A DNA stretch of 64,000 nucleotides from Streptococcus hyointestinalis. GTDB lineage: Bacteria > Bacillota > Bacilli > Lactobacillales > Streptococcaceae. Position 1 is the first letter of the stretch; every line of letters begins with the position of its first letter. The stretch is taken from the NCBI RefSeq assembly GCF_900459405.1, contig NZ_UHFN01000007.1, positions 1,426,001-1,490,000 on the forward strand, in the 5' to 3' direction. This document shows positions 7,343 through 17,138 of the stretch, piece after piece. The notes beneath the pieces are model-generated. The model saw nothing but the letters and a program-made list of their open reading frames with translations. It was not told where the DNA came from and searched no databases. The translations under genes were made by a program, and so were the position numbers.

Positions 7343-7843
7343 GTGAGACGCTATCTTGATGTTTTAGCCTGCTTTCCAAACACCCCTATTGTTTATATTG
7401 ATGAGACTGGCATTGATACTTATCTTTATCGTCACAAAGCTAGAGCACCTCGAGGGGAGAAAGTATACGACAAGGTAAGTGGACGCAGATTCGAAAGAAT
7501 TTCGGTAGTAGCTGGTCAAATTGGTTCTAAAATTATAGCCCCCTTGCTTTATCATGGAACGATGACAGCGGAATTATTTATCAAGTGGTATCAGGAGCAG
7601 CTATTGCCATCCTTGACAGAACCCCATGTCATCATTATGGATAATGCAGCTTTTCACCCCAAGAAACAACTAGATGAGCTTGCAGTGGCTAAGGGACACT
7701 ATTTTCTTCCGCTTCCACCTTATTCCCCTGAACTCAATCCCATCGAACAGTTTTGGGCTACTCTAAAAAGAAAGGTGACTGAATTGTTAAGAACAGGTCG
7801 TTCTGTTCAGTCTGCTTTGGAATACTATTTTAAAACTAAATAA
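7343..7843 (+). CDS. IS630 transposase, C-terminal DDE frame
   Basis: A 166-residue segment with the DDE catalytic core: Asp in VYIDETG, Asp in IIMDNAAFH and Glu in LNPIEQFW. Coding similarity continues upstream of the GTG in the same frame (TTTYKEQDSEKV), so the natural protein is a fusion with the preceding frame. A run of seven A bases at 7302-7308 lies in the bridging stretch. From the N-terminal frame a net shift of two back or one forward is needed, more than a single -1 event, which argues that this copy is damaged. Confidence 0.75.
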   Translation: MRRYLDVLACFPNTPIVYIDETGIDTYLYRHKARAPRGEKVYDKVSGRRFERISVVAGQIGSKIIAPLLYHGTMTAELFIKWYQEQLLPSLTEPHVIIMDNAAFHPKKQLDELAVAKGHYFLPLPPYSPELNPIEQFWATLKRKVTELLRTGRSVQSALEYYFKTK

Positions 7844-7881
7844 CTATATAATAAAGGCAATTACCTACACAGGAGGCTATT

Positions 7882-8334
7882 ATGACAGACCTTGATAAAC
7901 AAATTTTACAAAAAGCGACAGGTGAGACAAGGCTCAATCCCGATGAGCAGCGTCGCTATTTCGGAACATTCAGAGAGCGGGTGGTTTTGACCATTGCGCT
8001 CCAAGAAGCTCAGACTGAGGGGATACAAAAGACCTTTTCCCAAGCTTTAGAGCGACTTTCACAGACCTTTTCGCCCCTTTCGGTCAAAATCTCGCCAAAA
8101 TTAAGCACTGAAACGCAGATTTTTTATATGAAAAAAGCGCAGGATAAGGGATGTTCTGCCACTATCGTTGATGAAACTGCCGCCAACTCACCGTTTGGTA
8201 TTATCGTCCACACGAATAAAGCAGAAAATATCGAGAGCACTGATTTTGCAGTGCAATTTCCAGATTTGTTGGAAGCAAAACCAACGCCACACCCTCAAAA
8301 AGAATCTTTTTTCAAAAAATTATTTGGTCACTAA
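7882..8334 (+). CDS. yueI: YueI family protein (DUF1694)
   Basis: A 150-residue cytoplasmic protein of the YueI/DUF1694 family, which has no established function. The N-terminal half carries TRLNPDEQRRYFGTFRERV, typical of the family; the C-terminus is basic (FFKKLFGH). AGGAGG lies 7 bases before the ATG. The insertion sequence directly upstream has separated the gene from its former promoter region. A TATAAT at 7847-7852 spans the element junction and might now serve it. Confidence 0.8.
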   Translation: MTDLDKQILQKATGETRLNPDEQRRYFGTFRERVVLTIALQEAQTEGIQKTFSQALERLSQTFSPLSVKISPKLSTETQIFYMKKAQDKGCSATIVDETAANSPFGIIVHTNKAENIESTDFAVQFPDLLEAKPTPHPQKESFFKKLFGH

Positions 8335-8337
8335 GAC

Positions 8338-8363
8338 AAAAAGCTGGTTCTACCAGCTTTTTT
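8338..8363. terminator. Bidirectional terminator between yueI and glxK
   Basis: AAAAAGCTGG and CCAGCTTTTTT form a 10-bp stem with a five-base loop and T runs on both strands. It overlaps the stop codon of the convergent glycerate kinase gene. Confidence 0.85.
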
Positions 8364-9471
8364 AGTTTAATGTCAACAGATTCGCGATATTTTGCGCTGT
8401 TCGTATGAGATTTTTTCCAGTTTTCTGAAATAAGATTTCCTGACTGCTTAGAGAGGGGATGATGGGAAAAGCTGCCGTGATGTTGCTAGCCGGAAAATCT
8501 GGCAAGTCATCAGCCAGACTGCCACAGATGGCAATAACTGGAATGTTTTGCGGCGTTCGCCTTGCGACACCGACTGGAGCTTTGCCAGACAGACTTTGTC
8601 GGTCCAAGCGCCCCTCGCCTACAATGACTAGATCCGCTTTTTGCACACGCTCATCAAAGTGTGAATAGTCAAGCACAGCGTCAATACCAGAGACAACTTG
8701 ACCATTTAAAAAGGTCATCAACCCCGCTGCCATACCACCTCCTGCACCGCTACCAGATGCAGTGATAACAGCAGGATTAGCTTTTTGATAAAACTTGCAC
8801 ATCACCTCATCAACAGCTTTCATATCTGCTACTGGCAAGCCTTTTTGCCCACCAAAGACATAAGTCGCACCGTTTGGACCACATAAAGGATTGGTCACGT
8901 CAGTGATAATGGTTACTTTTAACTTTTTAAGTGCTTTGGGAACTTGACTGCCATCAATAACAGCGATTTTAGAAAGATTGTCACCGATAGCTTCTAGCTC
9001 TATCCCATTGGCCTCTAAAAAGCGATAGCCTAACCCTTTTGCCATGCCAATACCACCATCGTTGGTGCTTGACCCGCCAACACCAACCATAACCTCTGTG
9101 ACACCCGCTTGACTCAGATGAACGAACATCTCTCCAACGCCTCGTGTGCTTAGCTGTAAGGGATTACGCTGTTTCTTAGAAACGAGCTCTAAACCGCAGA
9201 TACTCGCCATCTCAAAGACGGCAAGATTGCCTAAAACCGCATAAGGCGCTTCTCGCTTATCTCCAAATGAATCGCTGACCAGGGCTGTTTTTGTAGTCAT
9301 GTGGAGGTTGGTGCTAAGACTCGATAGAGTGCCCTCACCACCGTCACCAACAGGCAATAAATCAAAAGTTGCTTCTGAATAAACAGAGCTAAAACCGCTC
9401 GCTATCGCTTCTGCCACCTCTAGCGCAGACAAGCTCTCTTTGAAAGAATCCGGTGCTATGAGAATGTGCAT
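8362..9471 (-). CDS. glxK: Glycerate kinase (GarK/GlxK family)
   Basis: A 369-residue glycerate kinase phosphorylating D-glycerate with ATP and feeding it into glycolysis. Family hallmarks are MHILIAPDSFKESLSA at the N-terminus, LPVGDGGEGT, GVGGSSTNDGG and GAGGGMAAGL. The ATG at 9471 is chosen over an ORF extension to 9504 because AGGAGGA lies just before it. It starts 10 bases after the serB stop, so both are probably co-transcribed; together they concern three-carbon acid and serine metabolism. Whether the product is 2- or 3-phosphoglycerate cannot be told by eye. Confidence 0.9.
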   Translation of the reverse strand: MHILIAPDSFKESLSALEVAEAIASGFSSVYSEATFDLLPVGDGGEGTLSSLSTNLHMTTKTALVSDSFGDKREAPYAVLGNLAVFEMASICGLELVSKKQRNPLQLSTRGVGEMFVHLSQAGVTEVMVGVGGSSTNDGGIGMAKGLGYRFLEANGIELEAIGDNLSKIAVIDGSQVPKALKKLKVTIITDVTNPLCGPNGATYVFGGQKGLPVADMKAVDEVMCKFYQKANPAVITASGSGAGGGMAAGLMTFLNGQVVSGIDAVLDYSHFDERVQKADLVIVGEGRLDRQSLSGKAPVGVARRTPQNIPVIAICGSLADDLPDFPASNITAAFPIIPSLSSQEILFQKTGKNLIRTAQNIANLLTLN

Positions 9472-9481
9472 ACTGTCCTCC

Positions 9482-10120
9482 TTATCTGTCGTCCAAAATC
9501 GCAAGCACCTGCGTCAAGTCAGCTGTGTTAATTTGGTAAGGCGCTTGTTCTTTAACGATAGGTTTTGCACAAAAGGCAATACCAATGCCTGCTGTCTGAA
9601 TCATAGGAAGGTCATTGGCACCATCTCCCATAGCGACCGTTTCAGACAGACCAAGTCCATTTTCACCTGCCCACTGCTCTAGGCAGTTTTTCTTAGTTTC
9701 TTTGGTCACAATATCGCCTAGGACACGTCCTGTCAGCTTGCCGTCCTTGACTTCTAGGCGATTGGCTTTGACATAGTCGATACCAAGCTCTTTGGCTAAG
9801 CTATCTACGGTCTCGTGAAAGCCTCCTGAGACCAAGCCAACCTTGTAACCACGTGCATGCAAGGTCTCAACCAGATCATGTGCTCCCTGTGTAAAGTGCA
9901 TTTCCTGCAAGACATCCTCAAAAATCGTCTCAGGCAGTCCCTTTAGTAATGCTACACGCTCAAAAAGCGCTTGCCTAAAGTCCAGCTCGCCCCTCATAGC
10001 ACGCTCTGTGATGTCTGCTACCTCACGCCCAACGCCCGCTTTTTCTCCCAATAGGTCAATCCCCTCTTCTCGAATCAAGGTAGAGTCCACATCCATCACT
10101 AACAATCCCTTAACGCTCAT
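9482..10120 (-). CDS. serB: Phosphoserine phosphatase
   Basis: A 212-residue HAD-superfamily phosphatase that makes L-serine from phosphoserine. Motif I is DVDSTLI (residues ~10-16, both Asp present), motif II lies at LVSGGFHE, and motif III with the acidic pair is AMGDGANDLPM. It lacks the N-terminal ACT domains of the enterobacterial enzyme, the usual short Gram-positive form. A promoter with TTGCAG/TAAAAT stands upstream and an AGGAGG site precedes the ATG. It heads a two-gene operon with glycerate kinase. Confidence 0.93.
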   Translation of the reverse strand: MSVKGLLVMDVDSTLIREEGIDLLGEKAGVGREVADITERAMRGELDFRQALFERVALLKGLPETIFEDVLQEMHFTQGAHDLVETLHARGYKVGLVSGGFHETVDSLAKELGIDYVKANRLEVKDGKLTGRVLGDIVTKETKKNCLEQWAGENGLGLSETVAMGDGANDLPMIQTAGIGIAFCAKPIVKEQAPYQINTADLTQVLAILDDR

Positions 10121-10148
10121 TTGCTTCCTCCTCGTTTATTGTATTATT

Positions 10149-10177
10149 ATTTTACTTGAAAATTCTGATAACTGCAA
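10149..10177 (-). promoter_or_regulatory. Promoter of serB
   Basis: Read leftward: TTGCAG (10172-10177), 17 bp, TAAAAT (10149-10154), giving a leader of about 22 bases. Confidence 0.65.
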
Positions 10178-10184
10178 ATGCTAA

Positions 10185-10215
10185 AAAACTTCCGCTAGTT
10201 TTCTAGGGAAGTTTT
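10185..10215 (-). terminator. Terminator of the pheS-pheT operon
   Basis: AAAACTTCC (10185-10193) pairs with GGAAGTTTT (10207-10215), extended inside by CTAG/CTAG; the leftward strand ends in a T run. It lies just after the pheT stop codon at 10222. Confidence 0.85.
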
Positions 10216-10221
10216 CTGTCA

Positions 10222-12627
10222 TTAACGAATTTCCGCACTAACCTTTTCTTCGAGAGAAGCTGTGATTTTAGCCATGTATTTGGCAACTTCTTCGTCAGTG
10301 AGGTTGTCTGTTGGGTTTTGGAAAGTTAGGCTGTAAGCCATTGATTTGAAGCCTTTTTGGATGTTTTCACCAGCATAGACGTCAAAGAGTTTGATATCTG
10401 TTAGGCGTTTCACACCAGCGGCTTTAATGGCTGCAATGATGTCGCTGTGAGTGACGCTATTTTCAACCAAGAGAGCGATGTCACGGCTAACTGCTGGGAA
10501 CTTAGTAATTTCCTTAAAGACATGTGCTTTGTGGTAATGAGACTCGATAACATCCAGATTGAGCTCAGCGACATAAGTCTCACTAATAGCATAATCTTTA
10601 GCGGTTTGTGGGTGCACTTGACCAACAAAACCGATTTCTTGACCATCTAGGACGATGAGCGCTGTGCGCCCTGGGTGCATGCTCGCTATATCCTTGGTTG
10701 GTACATAGTCAACTTCTAGTCCGAGCTTAGTAAACAAGGCTTCTAAGACACCCTTGGCATGGAAGAAATCAACAGGAACCGCTCTTGTCTGGAAGTCTTT
10801 TTCCGTTACGAGACCAGACAGAGCAAAGGCAAGGCTTGTGATTTCATTTGGCAGGTCTTCTTTTGGATTGCCAGTCTGCTCAAAGACTTTACCAATCTCA
10901 AAGAGGGCTAGGTTGGTATTTTTACGGGCGCTGTTGTAGGCGACAGTGTCTAGCATACCAGAGACGATATTTTGGCGCAGAACAGAGCGCTCCACGCTCA
11001 TTGGCCACATGAGCTCTGTGATATTGCTTGGTTTAAGGGCAAATTCAACTGCTTTTTCAGGTGTTGTCAAGGCATAAGTGATGATTTCAGAAAGCCCCAG
11101 CCCTTCAACAATTGTGCGCACTTCACGGCGAAGGCGTTGCGAAGTGGTCAACTCACCAACGGTACTACCAGATTCTGGCAAGGTTGTTGGCAAATTGTCA
11201 TAACCATAGATGCGAGCAATTTCCTCGACTAAGTCCGCTTGAATGCTGATATCCCAGCGTCTACGAGGAACAGAAACGGTAAAGCTGTCTCCAGAAATCT
11301 CTAAACCAAAGCCAAGTTTCTTAAAGATGTCCTTGATGTCATCGGCAGTCAAATCTGTACCCAGACGTGCGTTGACATAGCTTAGACTGCTTGAGACTTG
11401 GACAGGCTCTGTTGGAAGGTTGCCTGCGATAACACGCCCTGCAAGAGTCTTCCCACCAGCTAACTCGGTTAGCATAGCAGCTGCAAAGTCCAACGCTTCA
11501 AGGACAGTGGCGTAGTTCACGCCTTTTTCAAAACGTGAAGAACTTTCAGAGCGCAGATTGAGACGTCCGCTAGTCTTACGAATGCTTGTCCCATCAAAGA
11601 CAGCCGCTTCAAGAACGACATTTTTAGAAGCATCATCAATCTCAGTATCACGTCCCCCCATGACACCAGCAAGCGCTACTGGCTTGTCACCAACGGTAAT
11701 CACCAAGTCACCTGCAACAAGCTCACGTGTCTCACCGTCAAGTGTGACTAACTCTTCACCTTCACGGGCTTCACGTGCCACGATGTCACGTCCTTCAAAC
11801 TTGTCTAGGTCAAAGGCGTGCATAGGTTGTCCAAAGTACAAAAGGACAAAGTTGGTCACGTCAACGACATTGTTAATGGGGCGAATGCCTGCATTCATCA
11901 AGAGGTTTTGAAGCCATTGTGGGCTTGGTTTGATGGTGACATTTTCCACCACACGGCTGGCATAGGTCAAGACCTTGTCAGAGGCGATGGCTACTGAAAT
12001 CTCATCAGCTGCTGGCTTTTCAATCTCAAGAAGCGTACGCTCTGGGAAATGCACTGCTTTACCGTAAATGGCAGCTACTTCGTAAGCGACACCACGCATA
12101 GAAAGGGCGTCCGCACGGTTTGGTGTAATGGAGAGCTCAATAATCTCATCGTCCAAATCAAGATAAGGGAAAATGCTGTCACCAGGCACAGCCTCATCCG
12201 GCAAGATTTGAATGCCATCTGAAAATTCCTTAGGAATGATACTGTCTGGTAACCCCAACTCTTGCAGCGAACAAATCATCCCTAGCGACTCCATACCACG
12301 GATTTTGCCTTTTTTGATTTTATAATTGTCAGCGATACGAGCGCCTGGAAGCGCTACAATCACCTTAATACCTGCTTTGATGTTTGGTGCTCCGCAGACA
12401 ATCTGACGTGGGCTTTCATCGCCTGTGTCCACTTGGCAGAGATGAAGGTGAGTGTCTGGCACGTCCTCACAAGATAAAACCTCACCAACGACTAATTTTG
12501 ACAGACCTGTCTGTGGGCTTGTCACGCCCTCTACTTCAATCCCTGTCGTTGACATCTTCTCGGCTAGCTCAGCACTTGTCACATCTACATCAACAAGCTC
12601 TTTGAGCCATTTATAAGATACTAACAT
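10222..12627 (-). CDS. pheT: Phenylalanyl-tRNA synthetase beta subunit
   Basis: An 801-residue subunit of the (alpha-beta)2 enzyme that charges tRNA-Phe. Order: start [15 protein letters not shown], tRNA-binding OB domain at ~40-155, B3/B4 editing domain at ~210-380 ([12 protein letters not shown]), B5 domain, catalytic-like core, and a C-terminal FDX-ACB anticodon domain ending at ~800. The ATG at 12627 follows its AAAGGAG by 29 bases; a hairpin in between could bring them together. An in-frame GTG at 12642 is the alternative start. The gene is controlled with pheS by the upstream T-box, with a GNAT gene between them. Confidence 0.97.
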   Translation of the reverse strand: MLVSYKWLKELVDVDVTSAELAEKMSTTGIEVEGVTSPQTGLSKLVVGEVLSCEDVPDTHLHLCQVDTGDESPRQIVCGAPNIKAGIKVIVALPGARIADNYKIKKGKIRGMESLGMICSLQELGLPDSIIPKEFSDGIQILPDEAVPGDSIFPYLDLDDEIIELSITPNRADALSMRGVAYEVAAIYGKAVHFPERTLLEIEKPAADEISVAIASDKVLTYASRVVENVTIKPSPQWLQNLLMNAGIRPINNVVDVTNFVLLYFGQPMHAFDLDKFEGRDIVAREAREGEELVTLDGETRELVAGDLVITVGDKPVALAGVMGGRDTEIDDASKNVVLEAAVFDGTSIRKTSGRLNLRSESSSRFEKGVNYATVLEALDFAAAMLTELAGGKTLAGRVIAGNLPTEPVQVSSSLSYVNARLGTDLTADDIKDIFKKLGFGLEISGDSFTVSVPRRRWDISIQADLVEEIARIYGYDNLPTTLPESGSTVGELTTSQRLRREVRTIVEGLGLSEIITYALTTPEKAVEFALKPSNITELMWPMSVERSVLRQNIVSGMLDTVAYNSARKNTNLALFEIGKVFEQTGNPKEDLPNEITSLAFALSGLVTEKDFQTRAVPVDFFHAKGVLEALFTKLGLEVDYVPTKDIASMHPGRTALIVLDGQEIGFVGQVHPQTAKDYAISETYVAELNLDVIESHYHKAHVFKEITKFPAVSRDIALLVENSVTHSDIIAAIKAAGVKRLTDIKLFDVYAGENIQKGFKSMAYSLTFQNPTDNLTDEEVAKYMAKITASLEEKVSAEIR

Positions 12628-12636
12628 ACACTTGTC

Positions 12637-12663
12637 ACACACGCTATGTGTGCTTGCTCCTTT
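12637..12663 (-). promoter_or_regulatory. Unusual pheT ribosome binding region with hairpin
   Basis: The Shine-Dalgarno (complement of 12657-12663) and the ATG are separated by a 5-bp stem CACAC/GTGTG with a five-base loop (about 12637-12653). Folding it leaves 12 unpaired bases between the two, a workable spacing. Confidence 0.45.
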
Positions 12664-12666
12664 CTA

Positions 12667-13188
12667 TTACTTGAGATATTTACGCATCAACCAGTCGGTA
12701 TCCACCTTGTCACCGACAGCAAACTGGTGCTCTGAGAATTTTTCAAAACCGTATTTTTTGTAAAGGGCTTGCGCTTTGGTGTTGTGTTCCCAAACGCCCA
12801 ACCATGCCCATGTAAAGCCTAGTTCATTTGCACGCTCTAGCGCAAAGGTAAAGAGACGTTTGCCCAATCCTTGTCCTTGGAACCTTTGGAGAACATAGAT
12901 ACGTTGCACTTCAAAGCTATCGTCAAGCTCTTTTTCTGTCTGAGATTCACCCCAGTTAACCTTGAGAAAGCCTGCAATCTCGCCGTCTACGCTCACTAGA
13001 TAAGTTTCAGAATCATCTGCTTTTAACTCTTGACCAAGCACTTCTAGCGTGTAAGCTTCATCAAAAAACTCTTGCAACTGCTCTTCGGTATTGTCATACC
13101 CAAAGGTTTCACGAAAAGTTGTCATTGCGAGCTCTTGAATAGTCTCTAGCTGGTCAAGACCAGCTCTTGTAATAGCAATATCAGTCAT
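12667..13188 (-). CDS. GNAT-family N-acetyltransferase
   Basis: A 173-residue acetyltransferase with one GNAT domain over most of its length; the acetyl-CoA loop is FQGQGLGKRLF near residues 104-114, preceded by the strand IYVLQ. C-terminal features include NTKAQALYKKYGF, a late GNAT motif. The substrate is unknown. Its place between pheS and pheT is common in streptococci, and it is transcribed under the same T-box, so its level follows phenylalanine supply. GGAGG precedes the ATG. Confidence 0.9.
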   Translation of the reverse strand: MTDIAITRAGLDQLETIQELAMTTFRETFGYDNTEEQLQEFFDEAYTLEVLGQELKADDSETYLVSVDGEIAGFLKVNWGESQTEKELDDSFEVQRIYVLQRFQGQGLGKRLFTFALERANELGFTWAWLGVWEHNTKAQALYKKYGFEKFSEHQFAVGDKVDTDWLMRKYLK

Positions 13189-13197
13189 ACTAACCTC

Positions 13198-14238
13198 CTA
13201 AAATTGCTCTGTGAAACGGGTGTCACCTTGGTAGAAGCCACGAATATCATTGATACCATAACGCAGCATAGCGATACGCTCTTGACCTAAACCAAAGGCA
13301 AAGCCTGAGTATTCTTCAGAGTCAAGCCCAGACATTTCAAGGACGCTAGGGTGTACCATACCAGCTCCGAGGATTTCAATCCAGCCGGTTTGCTTGCAGA
13401 CGTTACATCCGCTACCACCACATTTGAAGCAAGACACATCCACCTCGACAGATGGCTCTGTAAATGGGAAGTAGCTTGGGCGCAAGCGGATTTGACGCTC
13501 AGCACCAAACATTTTTTGGATAATCATCTCAAGTGTTCCTTTGAGGTCACCCATAGAGATGTTTTTCCCAACGACTAGCCCTTCGATTTGGTGGAACTGG
13601 TGAGAGTGTGTAGCGTCGTCTGTATCACGACGGAAAACACGCCCAGGTGAGATCATCTTCAAAGGCCCTTTTGAAAAATCATGGCTGTCCATAGTGCGGG
13701 CTTGCACAGGTGAGGTGTGCGTGCGCATAAGGATTTCCTCTGTGATGTAGAAAGTATCCTGCATGTCACGAGCTGGGTGGTCTTTTGGCAGATTCATACG
13801 TTCAAAGTTATAGTAGTCCTTTTCAACCTCAAAACCGTCCACCACTTGAAAGCCCATCCCAAGGAAAATATCTTCGATTTCTTCGCTGGTTTGGGTGAGG
13901 ACATGACGATGTCCGACCTTCATCTGACGACCTGGAAGGGTCACATCCAAACTTTCAGACTCTAGCTTTTTAGCAATGCGGGCTTGCTCGACGAGTTTTG
14001 CTTGTTCTTCAAAGGACTTGGTCAAAACATCACGCACTTCGTTGACTTGCTTACCAACAACTGGGCGCATTTCATGTGATAAGTCTTTCAAGCCTTTCAA
14101 CAGCTCTGTTAGCGAGCCTTTTTTCCCCAAGACCTGCACACGTAGTTCTTGCAATTCCTTGGCATTGTCAACATGCATTGCCTTTAGTTTTGCTTGCGTT
14201 GATGTACGCAACTCTTCTAGTTGTTCTTGTAAATCCAT
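13198..14238 (-). CDS. pheS: Phenylalanyl-tRNA synthetase alpha subunit
   Basis: A 346-residue catalytic subunit of phenylalanyl-tRNA synthetase. The N-terminal ~85 residues form the coiled coil that contacts tRNA; class II core motifs follow: motif 1 around [11 protein letters not shown], motif 2 at [18 protein letters not shown] and motif 3 [14 protein letters not shown] near the C-terminus. A Cys-x2-Cys pair ([12 protein letters not shown]) is typical of Firmicutes. It is the first gene after the T-box leader and lies 9 bases before the GNAT gene. Confidence 0.97.
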   Translation of the reverse strand: MDLQEQLEELRTSTQAKLKAMHVDNAKELQELRVQVLGKKGSLTELLKGLKDLSHEMRPVVGKQVNEVRDVLTKSFEEQAKLVEQARIAKKLESESLDVTLPGRQMKVGHRHVLTQTSEEIEDIFLGMGFQVVDGFEVEKDYYNFERMNLPKDHPARDMQDTFYITEEILMRTHTSPVQARTMDSHDFSKGPLKMISPGRVFRRDTDDATHSHQFHQIEGLVVGKNISMGDLKGTLEMIIQKMFGAERQIRLRPSYFPFTEPSVEVDVSCFKCGGSGCNVCKQTGWIEILGAGMVHPSVLEMSGLDSEEYSGFAFGLGQERIAMLRYGINDIRGFYQGDTRFTEQF

Positions 14239-14270
14239 ACTTCCTCCAATATCTTAACAAAATAGACAAC

Positions 14271-14462
14271 AAAAAAGTGCCAATGCTCCATACACGGAGC
14301 GTTGACACGCGGTACCATCCGTTTTCATCTGCTAAGCAGACCTTAATTGAGATCTTCTCATGAGTGAATTCGCCCTGCTTTCTTTTAGCTAACTTCCAGT
14401 CACGGTTAGCACTCCCTGAAAAATGCCACAAGGTTACTAGTCTCATAGATCGCTATTTAGTT
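14271..14462 (-). ncRNA. T-box riboswitch of the pheS operon
   Basis: A ~190-base leader between a TTGAAA/TAAAAT promoter and pheS. The conserved T-box core GGATGGTACCGCG (complement near 14308-14320) is followed by a strong terminator whose stem ends in six T bases (complement of 14271-14276). Uncharged tRNA-Phe should favour the antiterminator and let pheS-GNAT-pheT be transcribed. The specifier codon in Stem I was not located with certainty. Confidence 0.9.
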
Positions 14463-14468
14463 TCTATC

Positions 14469-14497
14469 ATTTTATCAAAAAGGCTAGTAGATTTCAA
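14469..14497 (-). promoter_or_regulatory. Promoter of the pheS T-box leader
   Basis: Read leftward: TTGAAA (14492-14497), 17 bp, TAAAAT (14469-14474). The -35 lies just beyond the 3' end of endA, so little or no endA terminator is visible in between. Confidence 0.8.
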
Positions 14498-14501
14498 GCC
14501 T

Positions 14502-15365
14502 CTAATCCACAGCAACTTCACCATTTGCATAGTTAAAGGTCAAGCCAGACTGGACATTTGGCACAAAGACGTTAAATTCTAAACTGCCGTCAGACGACTT
14601 GGCTTCCAAGTGCGTACCTGAAGCTAGGATATTGTCGCCGTCATAGATGAGGGTCACCCGGTAACGCACACGCTTGTTCTTATCTAGTGCCTTACGTACC
14701 AGCGTCTCATAGTAGTTTTGCCCTGTCGAGTGGCTACTATTAGCTTGATTTGCCCAAGCAGCTTGGGTCGCAATGTTTTTGGGATTGCTGGTTGAAGCGT
14801 CATAGCCTTTCAAGCCACCAACCAAGGCATAGCCCAGCAAATGCCCTCTGTCAACAGCGTGGTTGTAAGCTCCTTTTAGATTGTAGAGCTGATGCCAACC
14901 TGCTGGCGTCCAAGAGGTCGAACCATTTCCTGTCTCCTCACGGCTTTTGTATTGACGAGTAGCCTTGCTCAACAGCGCATTAGCGACAGTTGGGACGGTT
15001 TGACCTTGGACGGTTTTGGTTTTATTATTGGCATAAGGGGCGCTTGACACCTTGGCATTGAGATTTGTTTTGTTGTTATTGATGATAAAAGCGCCAGCCT
15101 TATTCCACGTGATGTCTCCCTTTAGCTGACTTTTGACAGGTATGGTTAGAACTGACTCGGCTAGACTTTGGCTAGGTGTTTTGCCGACAACTTCGGTCTC
15201 TTCTGTCGTCGTCTTTGTGGTCTTCGCTTCAAGGCTAGTTGTGATTTGGCGGACGGGATTGTCCTTGGGAAGAACATCCGAATAGCCAAGAGCTAGAGCC
15301 AGCACGCCGACAAGAAGAGCTGCTAGTGAATAAGAAGCACGCTTTGCTGTTTTTTTCTTTGCCAT
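14502..15365 (-). CDS. endA: DNA/RNA non-specific endonuclease (EndA-type)
   Basis: A 287-residue membrane-anchored nuclease. After a lysine-rich start there is one transmembrane anchor at residues ~7-27, a linker rich in Thr/Glu, then the nuclease domain with the catalytic [13 protein letters not shown] motif near residue 175 and a downstream [15 protein letters not shown] stretch that holds the Asn metal ligand. In pneumococcus EndA degrades one DNA strand during uptake for transformation and helps escape from neutrophil traps. The ATG at 15365 follows AGGAAA by 7 bases and overlaps the epuA end region. It forms an operon with murA and epuA. Confidence 0.92.
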   Translation of the reverse strand: MAKKKTAKRASYSLAALLVGVLALALGYSDVLPKDNPVRQITTSLEAKTTKTTTEETEVVGKTPSQSLAESVLTIPVKSQLKGDITWNKAGAFIINNNKTNLNAKVSSAPYANNKTKTVQGQTVPTVANALLSKATRQYKSREETGNGSTSWTPAGWHQLYNLKGAYNHAVDRGHLLGYALVGGLKGYDASTSNPKNIATQAAWANQANSSHSTGQNYYETLVRKALDKNKRVRYRVTLIYDGDNILASGTHLEAKSSDGSLEFNVFVPNVQSGLTFNYANGEVAVD

Positions 15366-15366
15366 A

Positions 15367-15555
15367 TCAGTTTCCTGTAAATTTTCCAATCAAGTCGTGC
15401 CAAGTCCCTGGTGAGAGAATAGAAAAGGGATTTTTCCCATCACCAATCACGCCGTAGCCAATCACAAGACCCAGCGCTAGAAAGAAAAGACAAAGCAGGG
15501 CAACTAGCCCCAGCAAGCTAAACTGCTTGACAACGTAACGCCAACCTGTATTCAT
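15367..15555 (-). CDS. epuA: EpuA family membrane protein
   Basis: A 62-residue protein with one membrane segment (residues ~12-36, [20 protein letters not shown]) and a short outer tail containing [15 protein letters not shown]. Its place between murA and endA and its size identify it as EpuA. Databases link the family to an RNA polymerase beta label through the related YwpB/RpoB-adjacent proteins, without known enzyme activity. The ATG shares one base with the murA stop codon (TAATG), implying coupled translation. Confidence 0.85.
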   Translation of the reverse strand: MNTGWRYVVKQFSLLGLVALLCLFFLALGLVIGYGVIGDGKNPFSILSPGTWHDLIGKFTGN

Positions 15556-16829
15556 TAGCCTTCCTCACTTACACGACGAATAGTAGCACCTAGTGCTTGC
15601 AGTTTTTCGTGGAATTTGTAGTAACCACGGTCTAGGTGATTGAGTTTGCTGACAGTTGTGACACCATCAGCCACCATCCCAGCTAAAATCAGAGCTGCAC
15701 TTGCACGCAAGTCTGTTGACATGACTGGCGCACCCTGCAAATGCTCACCTCCGTGGATGACAGCGGTGTCACGCATGATTTCAGAGCGGAGTCCCATACG
15801 GCGCATTTCCTCTAAATGTTGGAAACGATTTTCAAACACCGTCTCAATCATGGTTGATTCTCCAGAGACAACTGCCATGAGCGCTGTAAACTGCGCTTGC
15901 ATATCTGTTGGGAAGCCTGGGTGAGGGAGGGTTTTTACGGTCACTGGCTTGAGTTTTGCCACATCAGACTTGACACGGATACCATTTTCCTCCTCAGTCA
16001 CCTCAACGCCCATTTCCATCAATTTGGAAATCAAGGGACGATTGTGCTCCCAAATGGCATTTTTGACAAGGACATCGCCTGAAGTCATAGCGGCTGCTAC
16101 CATAAATGTCCCTGCCTCGATACGGTCTTGAACCACATCGTGCTCAACACCATGCAAGCTATCCACACCAACAATAGTCAGCGTTTCAGTCCCTGCACCT
16201 CTGACCTTAGCACCCATTTTATTGAGCAAAACAGCAAGGTCAACAATCTCTGGCTCACGAGCGGCATTTTCGATAATAGTTGTGCCTTCTGCAAGTGTGG
16301 CTGCCATCATCAGATTTTGTGTAGCGCCTACAGACGGAAAATCCATGTAAATGGTTGTGCCTTTTAGCTTGTCTGCTGTCGCTGTGATGTCCCCACCAGT
16401 CTGTGTAATCTCAGCTCCAAGCGCTTCTAGTCCTTTTAAGTGCAAATCAATAGGACGGCTACCAATGGTACAACCACCTGGCATGGACACAACGGCATGC
16501 CCTTTTCTGGCAAGAAGTGGACCTAAAACTACGATAGAGGCACGCATCTTGCTGACGTACTCATAGGGAGCAACGTCTAAAATGTCACCTGTCGCATCTA
16601 CGGTGACTTGATTGTTTGCCTCGTCAAAAGCGACATCCACATCTAAACCACGCACCACATTATTCATGGTGTAAACATCTGACAAAATAGGGACATTGGT
16701 TAATGTCGTCTTGCCTTCTTCAGCGAGGATAGTTGCTGCAAGCAAGGGCAAAACAGCATTTTTAGCTCCTTCAATCGTTACTTGACCTGACAATCGTGTA
16801 TTGCCACCTTCAATTATGATTTTATCCAT
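15555..16829 (-). CDS. murA: UDP-N-acetylglucosamine 1-carboxyvinyltransferase
   Basis: A 424-residue enzyme adding enolpyruvate from PEP to UDP-GlcNAc, the first step of peptidoglycan synthesis and the target of fosfomycin. The start [15 protein letters not shown] and [10 protein letters not shown] loop are typical, and the catalytic Cys that fosfomycin alkylates is in [11 protein letters not shown] near residue 115. Streptococci have two MurA paralogues; the epuA-endA neighbours mark this as the one of that cluster. The ATG at 16829 lies 7 bases after GGAG, better than an earlier ATG at 16841. Confidence 0.95.
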   Translation of the reverse strand: MDKIIIEGGNTRLSGQVTIEGAKNAVLPLLAATILAEEGKTTLTNVPILSDVYTMNNVVRGLDVDVAFDEANNQVTVDATGDILDVAPYEYVSKMRASIVVLGPLLARKGHAVVSMPGGCTIGSRPIDLHLKGLEALGAEITQTGGDITATADKLKGTTIYMDFPSVGATQNLMMAATLAEGTTIIENAAREPEIVDLAVLLNKMGAKVRGAGTETLTIVGVDSLHGVEHDVVQDRIEAGTFMVAAAMTSGDVLVKNAIWEHNRPLISKLMEMGVEVTEEENGIRVKSDVAKLKPVTVKTLPHPGFPTDMQAQFTALMAVVSGESTMIETVFENRFQHLEEMRRMGLRSEIMRDTAVIHGGEHLQGAPVMSTDLRASAALILAGMVADGVTTVSKLNHLDRGYYKFHEKLQALGATIRRVSEEG

Positions 16830-16898
16830 GATATTCTCCATCTAAAATAGTATCTTGATTATAGCATAAAGTTTTGTGCTGGTCATTTTTTCTGACTT

Positions 16899-17132
16899 TT
16901 ACTGACCTAACATAGCAGTCTGCATGATTGAGAGAACCTCAAGCATAAAGTGGCTGACCATATAGCCAATAGCAATGCTGATTAAAATCAAAAACACACG
17001 CAACTGCCCCAGCTTATCTTGAGCATTTTTGACGATTTTAGACCAATCAAAAAGCGTCACCAAGAGGCGGTGCACCAGCAAAATAAAAATCAGATGACTC
17101 ATCAAAGTCACAAGTGATAAGATATATTCCAT
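16899..17132 (-). CDS. DUF1146 (YwzB-type) small membrane protein
   Basis: A 77-residue protein with two membrane spans (residues ~5-27 and ~47-70) separated by a basic loop with FDWSK. This matches the DUF1146/YwzB family usually encoded just upstream of murA in Firmicutes; no function is established. The start ATG at 17132 has no Shine-Dalgarno and lies exactly 6 bases after an extended -10 box, so the mRNA may be leaderless. An ORF extension to 17207 has no support. Confidence 0.85.
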   Translation of the reverse strand: MEYILSLVTLMSHLIFILLVHRLLVTLFDWSKIVKNAQDKLGQLRVFLILISIAIGYMVSHFMLEVLSIMQTAMLGQ

Positions 17133-17138
17133 GTTATC

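Larger units (their letters stand above)
6969..7850 (+). mobile_element. IS630-family element (IS630-Spn1-like)
   Basis: An ~880-bp element with imperfect terminal repeats (TATATAGT at the left, ACTATATA at the right) bounded by TA, as expected for IS630/Tc1-type insertion. It encodes a transposase split into two frames. It lies between eno and yueI and ends 31 bp before the yueI start. The exact ends are approximate by a few bases. Confidence 0.8.

Noticed and set aside
11558..11911. + strand open frame within pheT
   Set aside because: Antisense shadow with Ser/Arg/Pro-rich composition typical of reversed coding sequence; no signals.
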